DNA of 41,280 bases, taken from the NCBI GenBank assembly GCA_964543485.1, contig CAZIYI010000006.1:1-41280 (forward strand), given 5' to 3'. This stretch comes from UBA2259 sp964543485 (GTDB lineage: Bacteria > Patescibacteriota > Dojkabacteria > SC72). A program made the translations under genes and the position numbers. Below the pieces are notes generated by a model. That model worked only from the letters and a program-made list of their open reading frames with translations. It was not told the origin of the DNA and did not search any database. This document shows positions 24,945-33,409 of the stretch, piece after piece; positions within the stretch are counted from its first letter, which is position 1, and each line of letters opens with the position of its first letter.

Positions 24945-26246
24945 TTACTTAACTTCGGATATTTTTTGTATGATATCTTCTTTCTTAATTAAGAAAGATT
25001 CTCTGTTAGTCATATCTTTTAATTGGATAACACCATTTTTTAATTCATCCTCTCCAATGATAACTACCCAAGGAATTAGGTTGGAACTTGCATACTTAAG
25101 CTGATTGGAAAGTTTAGAAGGAGTAAGTTGAGTCATTGTATTAAACCCGTTACTTCTTAGGAAAGTTGCTAAAGAGTTAATATCTTTTTTAAAATTACTA
25201 TCTATTAAACATAAAAAGATATCTATATCACTTGTATACTCGGGCACCAAGTTGTATTTTTTAATATACTCTAATGTAGTTGCTTCGCCCCAACCGATAC
25301 CAAATGCAGGAATCTTACTTTCACCAAAGATTTCTAGTAAATCATCATACCTACCACCTCCAAACATAGCTCTTTGATTGTTGTCATCTCCAATATCATA
25401 TAGCTCAATTACTGTTCCAGTATAGTATTGTAAACCCCTCACAATGTAAGGACAGAATTTAACATTTGATATATTCAAATCATTTAACTGTTTAAACAGT
25501 TCTAGTAGCTCTTTAGCACCTTTAGAGCTGTCTTGTATTTTTGATAAATCATCTAAATCCCAAGAGAGATACTCTATAATTAGCTCAATTTGTTCATCTC
25601 TAAGAGAGATCTCTTTCAGGTACGCTTTAAAATCTGAAATTGGCATTTTAAGGTAATTATCTAGTGCCCTGGCTAGTTTAGGTTTTACACTTAGATCTAC
25701 ATCTAAGATACTTTCAAATAGGTAATCTAAAAGATATCTATTACTTATTTTTAACTCATACGAATTTCGAGGAGCTTTAATCTCTTTCATTACATCCATT
25801 ACATATTGAATAATTTCAACTTCTGCATCTATTGTAGATACTCCTAACATATCGATGTTTAATTGGAAGAACTCTCTTCTTCTTCCTTTCTGGGGCTTCT
25901 CATATCTGTAATATCTTCCAATATTAAACCATCTTAGGGGGAATGTTAGTTCGTTTTTCTTTTGTGCAACCATTCTTGCTAAAGAGGGAGTCATTTCGGG
26001 TCTAAGGGCTATTTCTCTTCCTCCTTTATCTTCAAAGCTATATAGCTGATTATTTGCTAAATCCTCACCAGACTTAACTCTGTACAGATTTGCATCCTCA
26101 ATTAAGGGAGTATCATACTCCTCATAGCCATATTTTCTTGCTACTTTTTCCCATATATTAAAAAGATAGTTTCTTAAAAACATATCTTTTGGATACCAAT
26201 CAGTAGTTCCTTTATACGGTTGTTTAGATAATGTTTTGTTTTCCAT
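24945..26246 (-). CDS. hisS: Histidine--tRNA ligase
   Basis: This 433-residue class II synthetase charges tRNA-His. Motif 2 is visible in LRPEMTPSLARMVAQ and FPLRWFNIGRYYRYEKPQKGRRREFFQLNID. The histidine-binding region is YYTGTVIELYD, and motif 3 is AFGIGWGEATTLEYI after MFGGGRYDDLLE. A C-terminal anticodon-binding domain starts around residue 335. Length is normal. The ATG at 26246 sits 5 nt after a TATAAT. The orphan winged-helix gene follows. Confidence 0.96.
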   Translation of the reverse strand: MENKTLSKQPYKGTTDWYPKDMFLRNYLFNIWEKVARKYGYEEYDTPLIEDANLYRVKSGEDLANNQLYSFEDKGGREIALRPEMTPSLARMVAQKKNELTFPLRWFNIGRYYRYEKPQKGRRREFFQLNIDMLGVSTIDAEVEIIQYVMDVMKEIKAPRNSYELKISNRYLLDYLFESILDVDLSVKPKLARALDNYLKMPISDFKAYLKEISLRDEQIELIIEYLSWDLDDLSKIQDSSKGAKELLELFKQLNDLNISNVKFCPYIVRGLQYYTGTVIELYDIGDDNNQRAMFGGGRYDDLLEIFGESKIPAFGIGWGEATTLEYIKKYNLVPEYTSDIDIFLCLIDSNFKKDINSLATFLRSNGFNTMTQLTPSKLSNQLKYASSNLIPWVVIIGEDELKNGVIQLKDMTNRESFLIKKEDIIQKISEVK

Positions 26247-26251
26247 TATTG

Positions 26252-26279
26252 ATTATACCACCTACATGCTTGTGTTGAA
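26252..26279 (-). promoter_or_regulatory. hisS promoter (leaderless type)
   Basis: On the minus strand TTCAAC (26279-26274) is followed after 16 nt by TATAAT (26257-26252), and then only CAATA separates it from the hisS ATG. The predicted start point falls on the start codon. The -35 overlaps that of the divergent penicillin-binding protein promoter. Confidence 0.65.
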
Positions 26280-26303
26280 TATTGAGAGTAAATAATATAT
26301 ATT
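26276..26303 (+). promoter_or_regulatory. Possible promoter of the penicillin-binding protein gene
   Basis: TTGAAT (26276-26281) is followed after 16 nt by TATATT (26298-26303), giving a leader of about 12 nt. Alternatively TACAAT at 26309-26314, 7 nt from the ATG, would give a leaderless mRNA. The -35 overlaps the hisS -35 on the other strand. Confidence 0.4.
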
Positions 26304-26321
26304 AGAAATACAATATAGAAT

Positions 26322-29054
26322 ATGAAATATAGTATGTCAGTAACAAAATCAAAGAAGTATGGGAACAAGAGAAGTTATACTCATAGACCTTCCTCTCTTT
26401 CCAGTTATAACAGAATGAAGAGGTATAGTAGTAGAAACATTAAAAAGAGAGGTAACCAAAAAAGTAGTATATCTAATATATTTTCTAATAAATTTAAGAA
26501 CAAGAAGTTTAGAAAATTTCTCTATATTTTTATTGGTGTACTCTTTTTCTTAGGATGTATTTCATTGATAATTGCGGGTATATATTTAAAAAATCTCCAA
26601 GCATCCCTTCCGTCCCCTGATGAGTTAGTAGAAAGATCTTCAGATCAAAGTACAAAGATATTCGATAGGAATGGTATCCTTCTTTATACTGTTTATGGCA
26701 AGCAAAACAGAGAATTTGTTTCGATTGAGGATGTTCCGGAATATACCAGATGGGCAGTATTGGCTGCTGAAGATATAGAGTTTTATCAACATAAGGGGCT
26801 TGATTATGCTGGTATTGCAAAAGCAGCATATCAAAACTTTACAAGTGGAGAGGTAGTGCGAGGTGCAAGTACCATTACTCAACAACTAATTAAAACAACA
26901 ATCCTTTACGATATATTAGGTGATGAAGCGTATGAACAGAAGTATTCTAGAAAGGTTAAGGAGATTCTGATTACAATGCAGGTTGAACAAACTCTTACTA
27001 AGGATGAAATTCTTCAGATGTATATGAATGAAGTTCCATTGGGAGGAGTAAATTACGGTTTTCAAGCAGCAGCTAAGGCGTATTTTGGTAAAGATGTAAG
27101 AGATTTAACATTAGCAGAGAGTGCATTGATAGCTGGATTAATTCAAAGTCCCGGTATCTATTCTCCACTGTTTGGTACTAATCCAGAGTTAGCGAAGGTA
27201 AGACAAACATATGTATTAGATCAAATGCTTAAAAACAAGAATCTAACTGGAGTAACTGAGGAAGAAATCGACCAGGCAAAAGAAGAGGAGCTAGTATTTT
27301 CTACAACTAGAATAGATATTAAAGCACCTCACTTTGTATTTTATGTTAAACAGTTACTTGAAGAAGAGTTTGGGGTTGATAGGGTTGAGAGAGGTGGACT
27401 TAAAGTAACTACAACTCTTGATTACTCTATTCAAGAGATTGCTCAAGACGAGGTTGTTAAAGGAGTAACCAAAAATGGTAAACCATACAAGGTTCAAAAT
27501 GGGGCAGCTGTTGTGATGAATCCTAACACAGGAGAAGTTTTAGCAATGGTTGGCTCTATTGATTACTGGAATATAGAAGATCCAAGAGTGGATGGTAATG
27601 TGAATATTACAACTAGTGAAAGACAGGTTGGTTCCTCTGCAAAACCGTATGTATATTTGGCTGGTTTTGGGAAAGGATATAGCCCTGGGACACTTGCACC
27701 CGATATTAAAATGACTTTTGGAAGGTATGCTCCAAATAACTGGGATATGGGTTTTGAGGGTATTGGTACAGCGAGAAAGAATCTCGGTAGATCAAGAAAT
27801 CTTTCTTCTGTTTACACTTTACAAATGGTTGGTGTCGATGCATTTTTGCAGGTTACAGAAAAATTGGGTATTACTACTCTTAAAAACAAAGCAGATTACG
27901 GTCTTTCATTGGCTCTAGGAGCAGGAGAAATGAAATTAATAGAACATACTGCTGCCTTCGGAGTATTTGCTAATGAGGGAGTAAGAAATGAAACAGTTTC
28001 GATTTTGAAGGTTGAAGATACAAAAGGTGAGGTTTTGAAGGAAGCGGTATTTGATCAAGGCACTCAAGTCATTGATGAGAAGGAAATATATCTACTTAAT
28101 TACATATTATGTGATTTAGGAGGACACGGAGATAGAATTGGAACTAGTTATTCAAAAATTAAAGGAAAGAACTTATGTTTTAAAACAGGAACGACAGATG
28201 GTCCTAAAGATTTAACAGCTGTAATGTATCATAAAAATCTTGTAGTAGGAGTTTGGGCTGGGAACAATGACAACACTGTAGTTCCAGGTGCTTGGGGTGT
28301 ATCCCTACCATTACCTATGGCGTATGCAATTACAAATAGGTTGGCAGATAGATATCCGGTTGAACTCTTTACACGTCCTGCAGGTATTGTATCTACTGCA
28401 GTTTGTAGAGATTCAGGTGGTATTCCTGGAGAGGGGGTTAGTTGTGATAAGGAAGCAAGTGTATATATCTCAGGTAGGGCTCCTCAGGTAGATAACAGAA
28501 AGGTTGTTTCTGTATGTAGTGCCAATGGCATGATTCCTAGTAACTTGGCACTTGCACAAAGTTACGGTCTTTTAGAACAAAAAACGGTTATGTCATTCAA
28601 AGTAGAAAACAAGTTACAACAAACTGCATATCAAGAGAATCTAAGTAAAAACTCTGGATATATATTTGCAGAACCGGAAACTGCAGAGTGTCCTTTACCT
28701 TTAGGCCCTGATAATGCCCCTATTGTAGAGATTAGCTCACCAGTAGATGGGGCGACTTTTAAAAAGAGTCAAACTATGAATATATCTGGTAATACTAGAC
28801 AGTTAGAGAGTTTAAGTGAATTTACAATTTCAATAGATGGAACATTAGTATCGGCTATTACATGGAGTGGTTCTAGCTTTAGTACAACCAAAGAGTTATC
28901 TAGCTTAGCAATTGGTAACCATACACTTACTATTACAGCGAAAGATAATTATGGGAAAATTGGAACCAAATCAATAACCTTTAAAGTAGAAGAAGACGTG
29001 ATCACGGAAGCTTCTTCCCCTGAGAGTGTTAGAGGTGTGAGAAGTAAGAACTAA
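26322..29054 (+). CDS. Class A penicillin-binding protein (PBP1A-like)
   Basis: This 910-residue bifunctional peptidoglycan synthase has a long basic cytoplasmic tail (residues 1-65, rich in K/R/S/Y) and one membrane helix (about 66-88). The GT51 glycosyltransferase has catalytic Glu150 in AAEDIEFYQH, then GASTITQQL and YMNEVPLGGVNYGFQAAAKAYFGK. The transpeptidase domain has Ser438 in SSAK, SRN and KTGT (621-624). A C-terminal Ig-like beta domain (about 805-895, PIVEISSPVDGATF to SITFKV) probably faces the wall. It is divergent from hisS by 75 nt and ends 4 nt from the convergent pheT. Every catalytic motif is present, so it should be active. Confidence 0.95.
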   Translation: MKYSMSVTKSKKYGNKRSYTHRPSSLSSYNRMKRYSSRNIKKRGNQKSSISNIFSNKFKNKKFRKFLYIFIGVLFFLGCISLIIAGIYLKNLQASLPSPDELVERSSDQSTKIFDRNGILLYTVYGKQNREFVSIEDVPEYTRWAVLAAEDIEFYQHKGLDYAGIAKAAYQNFTSGEVVRGASTITQQLIKTTILYDILGDEAYEQKYSRKVKEILITMQVEQTLTKDEILQMYMNEVPLGGVNYGFQAAAKAYFGKDVRDLTLAESALIAGLIQSPGIYSPLFGTNPELAKVRQTYVLDQMLKNKNLTGVTEEEIDQAKEEELVFSTTRIDIKAPHFVFYVKQLLEEEFGVDRVERGGLKVTTTLDYSIQEIAQDEVVKGVTKNGKPYKVQNGAAVVMNPNTGEVLAMVGSIDYWNIEDPRVDGNVNITTSERQVGSSAKPYVYLAGFGKGYSPGTLAPDIKMTFGRYAPNNWDMGFEGIGTARKNLGRSRNLSSVYTLQMVGVDAFLQVTEKLGITTLKNKADYGLSLALGAGEMKLIEHTAAFGVFANEGVRNETVSILKVEDTKGEVLKEAVFDQGTQVIDEKEIYLLNYILCDLGGHGDRIGTSYSKIKGKNLCFKTGTTDGPKDLTAVMYHKNLVVGVWAGNNDNTVVPGAWGVSLPLPMAYAITNRLADRYPVELFTRPAGIVSTAVCRDSGGIPGEGVSCDKEASVYISGRAPQVDNRKVVSVCSANGMIPSNLALAQSYGLLEQKTVMSFKVENKLQQTAYQENLSKNSGYIFAEPETAECPLPLGPDNAPIVEISSPVDGATFKKSQTMNISGNTRQLESLSEFTISIDGTLVSAITWSGSSFSTTKELSSLAIGNHTLTITAKDNYGKIGTKSITFKVEEDVITEASSPESVRGVRSKN

Positions 29055-29058
29055 TTAT

Positions 29059-31536
29059 TTACTTATACTTTTTAACTTTCTCCTCTATTCTATCAACAAT
29101 CTTTTTATATTCTTTATCATTTAAGGTTTTGTCTTTATGCTCTATTGATATTCTAAGCGTAATAGTTTTATAGTTACTATCCTTTTTGTATATATCTAAA
29201 CATTTAATATCCCCCACCCTATCTCTAGTATTTATTTCTTTAAGTATAGTTTTTTCTAAGTCCGAAAATTTTGTACTAGTAGTAACTTGAATAGAGAGAT
29301 CTTGTGTTATTGGTGGGTATTTTGTTTCAAAAACATTTAATTTCTTTTGATTGGATATTTTTATTAACTCTTCTAAATTAATTTCAAATCCACTAGTAAA
29401 TTTGGCAAGCTTAAAATTATTCTTAACATCATTATCTATATCCCCTATTACACCTATTATATTTGAATTACCATCTTTGGAGTATTTAATTAGGGATGCA
29501 GCATTTTTGTTAAATGAAGGAATTACATTTTTTACCCAAATAGGCAAATCTAACTCTGAGCTATCTGATATTAACTCATAAAAGACAGGAAGGGTATTTA
29601 AAGTATCCAATATTTTCTCAAAATACTTTTTAGCTTGATAGTAGGGATTACCATCAATAATATTATCTTTTGAAGAAAAGAGTAAGGAAAGGTGCCAATC
29701 TTCTTTTGGAAGTTCAAAATTGTCTGTATACCCTTTCTGGTGAGAAATGTTTAATTCATATATACAGAAGGGAGTTATATTTTTTTGAATATTGTATTTA
29801 CCTTTTTCAAGTAAAGAAGAGAGCAAAGATGTTCTCATAAATTCTAACTCAGGAGAGAGTGCATTTTTAATATGAAATGCAATATTAGGATCCTGTTTAC
29901 AGTTAAGTATGTTCTGCTTACTGGTGAAATTGTAAGTATCTATCTCATTACATCCGGAATTTGAAAGAATAGAACGTATTTTAGCTTTAAAGCTAAGCGA
30001 TGTATTTTTGGGGGTGGTTTTAATGTCTCTTTCTGGTAATTTAAGTAAAATATTTTCATACCCATATATTCTCCCAATATCTTCATAGATGTCCTCGGGT
30101 ATATAGATATCGGTTCTAAATACTGGAGGAGTTACAGTTAGGAATTCTTCGTTTTCATTTGATAGAGTATATTCAAGATTCCTAAGTATTGTCTTTATTT
30201 GTTCTTTTCCTAAAGTAGTTCCAAGATGCGTATTAAGCTTTGTAATTGAAAGAGAGATGTTTTTAACAGGAGCAGGTTGAGGATATATGTCTTGTATATT
30301 AGAAGATACCGTACCTTGGGCTAACTCTTTAATCAACTCAACACATTTGAGAAGTATGGGTAGGCATAGGGCAGGATTTTGACCTTTTGTATATCTAGTA
30401 ACTGCCTCTGTAAATATCCCTAACTCCATTGAAGTTTTTCTAATACTGAATTTGTCAAAATTGGCACTTTCAATGATTATATTCTTTGTATTACTATCGA
30501 CTTGGGTATCATATCCACCTATTACACCGGCAATAGCTATTGGGTTTGTTGAATCGGCGATAACTACGTTATTATTACTTAAATTCACTACTGTTCCCTC
30601 TAGAGTATGAATGCTTTCTCCGTCTCTTGCCAATCTAACTGTTATATATGCGCTATCATTGCTATTGGAATCTTTAGATACAACCTTATCATAGTCAAAT
30701 GCATGTAGAGGTTGTCCTGTTATTATTGAAAGATAATTAGTTACATCTACTACATTATTTATCGGTCTCATGCCGGATTTAATTAGTATGGATTTCAGCC
30801 ATACAGGAGATTCTTTTATGTCTAAATTATTCATTGATATACATGAATATCTAGGGCAAAGATCTACTGACTCATTTATTACCTTAACTGGGAGGGTTGT
30901 ATCTTTAGCATCTATGAGATTTCCTTCGTTTAAATACCACTGTGGGCTTTTAAAAGGCATTGCTTGAGCAGCTGTCAGCTCTCTTGATAATCCTAATATT
31001 CCGAATAAATCTCCCCTGTTTGTTAAAGCTTTGTTTTCAATTTCGATTACGATATCATTTAGCTCGAAGTAATCAGCAAAAAGAGTTCCTACTTGTGCAT
31101 TGGAATCTAATACTAAAACATGATTATGGTTAGGACCGATGTTTAGTTCTTTTTCGGAGCAAAGCATTCCATTAGAAGTAAAACCTCTCATGTTAACAGC
31201 TTTAATCTTTAATGGCTCAGAGGTTTGAAAAGTCGATGGAACAACATATCCTGGTTTAATGTAGGATATTTTATCTCCAACATTTAGTGTCTTATCCCCA
31301 GCCACTACTTGAATTTCTTCTTTCTCTCCTATTGTTATTTGGTAAACAGCTAGTTTATCTGCATTAGGATGCTCTTGTTTAGATACTATTTGAGCAATAT
31401 ATATTCCTTCATACATTTTACTTAAATCTGTATATCCCTCTACTGCACCAATTTTAGTAGACAGAATATTTAATATATTTTCTAATTCTAAATTGCACTG
31501 CGTAAATTGTTTAACACTATTTATTGATAATTTCAT
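29059..31536 (-). CDS. pheT: Phenylalanine--tRNA ligase beta subunit
   Basis: This 825-residue subunit is complete. It has the N-terminal EMAP/tRNA-binding-like domain (YIAQIVSKQEHPNADKLAVY to GMLCSEKEL) and the B3/B4 editing domain around VCPRYS-like DLCPRYSCISM. The B5 domain (LSITKLNTHLGTTLGKEQIKTIL), the catalytic-like core, and a C-terminal ferredoxin-like anticodon-binding domain (FETKYPPITQDLSIQV to the end) follow. It works as an alpha2-beta2 tetramer with PheS, whose gene ends 4 nt upstream. ATG start, TAA stop. Confidence 0.97.
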   Translation of the reverse strand: MKLSINSVKQFTQCNLELENILNILSTKIGAVEGYTDLSKMYEGIYIAQIVSKQEHPNADKLAVYQITIGEKEEIQVVAGDKTLNVGDKISYIKPGYVVPSTFQTSEPLKIKAVNMRGFTSNGMLCSEKELNIGPNHNHVLVLDSNAQVGTLFADYFELNDIVIEIENKALTNRGDLFGILGLSRELTAAQAMPFKSPQWYLNEGNLIDAKDTTLPVKVINESVDLCPRYSCISMNNLDIKESPVWLKSILIKSGMRPINNVVDVTNYLSIITGQPLHAFDYDKVVSKDSNSNDSAYITVRLARDGESIHTLEGTVVNLSNNNVVIADSTNPIAIAGVIGGYDTQVDSNTKNIIIESANFDKFSIRKTSMELGIFTEAVTRYTKGQNPALCLPILLKCVELIKELAQGTVSSNIQDIYPQPAPVKNISLSITKLNTHLGTTLGKEQIKTILRNLEYTLSNENEEFLTVTPPVFRTDIYIPEDIYEDIGRIYGYENILLKLPERDIKTTPKNTSLSFKAKIRSILSNSGCNEIDTYNFTSKQNILNCKQDPNIAFHIKNALSPELEFMRTSLLSSLLEKGKYNIQKNITPFCIYELNISHQKGYTDNFELPKEDWHLSLLFSSKDNIIDGNPYYQAKKYFEKILDTLNTLPVFYELISDSSELDLPIWVKNVIPSFNKNAASLIKYSKDGNSNIIGVIGDIDNDVKNNFKLAKFTSGFEINLEELIKISNQKKLNVFETKYPPITQDLSIQVTTSTKFSDLEKTILKEINTRDRVGDIKCLDIYKKDSNYKTITLRISIEHKDKTLNDKEYKKIVDRIEEKVKKYK

Positions 31537-31540
31537 ATCT

Positions 31541-32569
31541 TTAGAATTGTTTCAAAAAGTTAATATCCCCATCTCTTAATTTCCTGATATCACTAATACC
31601 TTTTTTAATTAACGTTAATCTATCTAATCCTACACCCCAAGCAAATCCAGTATATTTTTGTGGATCTAGCCCACCAGCCAAAAGTACATTTGGATGAATC
31701 ATTCCACATCCCATTAACTCTATCCATCCAGTATTGCCACATATCCCACAACCTTTTTTGTCACAGAAAGGACAACTAATTACAAACTCTACATCTGGTT
31801 CTGTGAAAGGAAAGTATGCAGGTTGTATTTTAATCTCTAACTCTTTTTCAAGATATTGTTCCAGATACTCTTTAATAGTGGCTAGCATATTTCCCATCGA
31901 TATTCCTTCATCAACATATATCCCCTCTATTTGATAAAAAGTATGTTCGTGACTTGCGTCTGTTGCCTCATTTCTAAAACATCGACCAGGTAATACTACT
32001 CTGATTGGAGGGGGACCAAACTTTCTTAGTGCCCTATTTTGCATAGTTGAGGTATGTGCTGGTAAAACAAAATTTTCATCTGTCCAAAATGTATCATACA
32101 TATCTCTAGCAGGATGACCTTTGGGAAAATTTAAACTTTCAAACATATGAAAATCATCATCAATTTGTCTACTTTCTAAAATATCAAACCCCATTCTTTG
32201 AAAGATATCTAACATTTTTTCTAATTCTTGCATTAAGGGATGGGCTGAACCTTTTAAATCTAGAATATGAGGTTGTTTATCTTTAGAGGTGTTTATATCA
32301 AATGGTGCTGTGGGGTCAATCTTTTCTGTAACAACGAGTTCTTTTTCAGAGTCTTTTTTTTCATCAATTTTCTTTTCAAGATCTTTTTTAATTATGTTTA
32401 ATTCTTTTCCGTACTCAGATCTTTTTTCAATTTCAATGGTATTTATTCCTTTAAAAAGGGTTCCTAGAACTCCCTTGGAAGAAAGATATTTGTTTTTCAA
32501 TTGAGCGCTTGAGAGTAAGTCGATATCTTTTGAAATTTCTTTTTTTATTATATCTAAATCGTTTATCAT
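31541..32569 (-). CDS. pheS: Phenylalanine--tRNA ligase alpha subunit
   Basis: This 342-residue catalytic subunit has an N-terminal coiled coil (about 1-90) and a class II core. Motif 2 is RNALRKFGPPPIRVVLPGRCFRNEATDASH-like (the RCFRNE and HEHTFYQIEG blocks are clear), and motif 3 is GFAWGVGLDRL. A small four-cysteine cluster (CPFCDKKGCGICG) precedes GWIELMGCGMIHPNVL, a feature of a subset of bacterial PheS proteins. AAAGG lies about 4 nt upstream of the ATG, a fair Shine-Dalgarno. It has its own promoter just upstream and is separated from rplT by a REP-like element and a terminator. Confidence 0.97.
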   Translation of the reverse strand: MINDLDIIKKEISKDIDLLSSAQLKNKYLSSKGVLGTLFKGINTIEIEKRSEYGKELNIIKKDLEKKIDEKKDSEKELVVTEKIDPTAPFDINTSKDKQPHILDLKGSAHPLMQELEKMLDIFQRMGFDILESRQIDDDFHMFESLNFPKGHPARDMYDTFWTDENFVLPAHTSTMQNRALRKFGPPPIRVVLPGRCFRNEATDASHEHTFYQIEGIYVDEGISMGNMLATIKEYLEQYLEKELEIKIQPAYFPFTEPDVEFVISCPFCDKKGCGICGNTGWIELMGCGMIHPNVLLAGGLDPQKYTGFAWGVGLDRLTLIKKGISDIRKLRDGDINFLKQF

Positions 32570-32607
32570 ATACCTTTATTTATGATGTTATCCTGAAAGT
32601 ATACAAT

Positions 32608-32636
32608 ATTATATTTTAAACAGTAAATTATTACAA
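32608..32636 (-). promoter_or_regulatory. pheST promoter
   Basis: On the minus strand TTGTAA (32636-32631) is followed by a 17-nt spacer and TATAAT (32613-32608). The predicted start is near 32601, about 30 nt before the pheS ATG. It lies directly downstream of the REP-like palindrome at 32647-32668. Confidence 0.7.
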
Positions 32637-32644
32637 AGAGAGAG

Positions 32645-32840
32645 TGGGGTCAGACCCACCTCTGACCCTCTGTTGTTCAGTATCAACCCTGTCATTGTAG
32701 TATTTTCCAACCTTTTTAGCGTTGTACAGTGTAAAATTCGAATGTAAAAACCTTTCGGTTTTTGTACTTTAGATTTGGGGATATGTTTGTTGTAACGAGG
32801 TTTCGGTGTTAAAAATGGGGTCAGTCCTGGGTCTGTCACC
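32645..32840. repeat. REP/REPIN-like palindromic element
   Basis: The left end has a perfect 8-bp inverted repeat, GGGTCAGA (32647-32654) and TCTGACCC (32661-32668), with a 6-nt loop. The right end (32816-32840) carries a degenerate copy in the opposite orientation: read on the minus strand it gives CAGACCCAGGACTGACCCC, matching CAGACCCACCTCTGACCC of the left end. Two inverted REP-like palindromes flanking about 150 bp is the arrangement of REPIN or MITE-like elements spread by Y1 (IS200-like, REP-associated) transposases. No transposase is in the window. The element is richer in G+C at its ends than its surroundings. Confidence 0.6.
32746..32763 (-). terminator. Intrinsic terminator of the thrS-infC-rpmI-rplT operon
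   Basis: On the minus strand AAAAACC, a GAAA tetraloop and GGTTTTT form a 7-bp stem whose descending arm ends in a T run. It lies about 90 nt beyond the rplT stop codon and inside the REP-like element. The inverted repeat itself is symmetrical and could act on both strands, but only the minus strand has an operon ending there. Confidence 0.7.
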
Positions 32841-32848
32841 TAAATAAT

Positions 32849-33187
32849 CTAAAGAGATTTGGTAATAAAGGAGAAGACTTCTGGATTGTTTACCGCAATG
32901 TCGGCAAGAACTTTTCTGTTTAGTTCGTTGTTATTGTTTTTCAAACCACTTATTAAATCTTTATACTGTATATCATTTGCCTTACAGGCAGCATTTATTC
33001 TTGAAATCCATAAAGTTCTAAACTGACCTGCCCTCTTTCTTCTATCGTTGTAGGAGTACTGACCAGCATGCATATATGCTTCATGAGCAACCTTATACAG
33101 TTTGCTCTTGGTCATTCGATATCCCTTTGTTTTGGCTAATATCTTGTTATGTCTTCTTTTTCTTACAATACCACCTTTAACTCTCAT
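32849..33187 (-). CDS. rplT: 50S ribosomal protein L20
   Basis: This 112-residue protein has the basic N-terminal arm (GGIVRKRRHNKILAKTKGYRMTKSKLYKVA) and the globular part YNDRRKRAGQFRTLWISRINAACKAND typical of L20, an early 50S assembly protein. Length is normal. It follows rpmI by 6 nt and its TAG stop lies 8 nt from the right end of the REP-like element. Confidence 0.97.
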   Translation of the reverse strand: MRVKGGIVRKRRHNKILAKTKGYRMTKSKLYKVAHEAYMHAGQYSYNDRRKRAGQFRTLWISRINAACKANDIQYKDLISGLKNNNNELNRKVLADIAVNNPEVFSFITKSL

Positions 33188-33193
33188 ATGTAG

Positions 33194-33409
33194 TTATTCT
33201 AAATTTACAATTTTTCTTTTTAATTTTTTTTCTACAGCACTAAATACAATCCTATCATCACTCTGCCTTCTTTTAGACTTCCTTGACCTTTTGGTCTTGA
33301 GATGTCCCTGATGGCTCTGTTTGTACATCATCTTTGCTTTCCTGTTCCCCTTTGGGTTGGATAGCTTGATTCTCTTTATTGCTGTTTTGTTTGTTTTTTG
33401 GCGTGACAT
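33194..33409 (-). CDS. rpmI: 50S ribosomal protein L35
   Basis: This 71-residue basic protein has the L35 N terminus MSRQKTNKTAIKRIKL, then GNRKAKMMYKQSHQGHLKTK, the equivalent of the family's SH-LTKKSTKRKR stretch, and a basic C terminus. I chose the ATG at 33409 because conservation begins exactly there; the frame can be opened 12 codons further to 33445 without family support. The first 137 nt of the gene overlap the 3' end of infC in another frame. rplT follows after 6 nt. Confidence 0.93.
   Translation of the reverse strand: MSRQKTNKTAIKRIKLSNPKGNRKAKMMYKQSHQGHLKTKRSRKSKRRQSDDRIVFSAVEKKLKRKIVNLE

Noticed and set aside
32609..32839. 76-codon open frame on the minus strand inside the REP-like element
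   Set aside because: It starts with GTG in the palindrome, spans the terminator and promoter, and shows no family motif. At most it is a decayed remnant.
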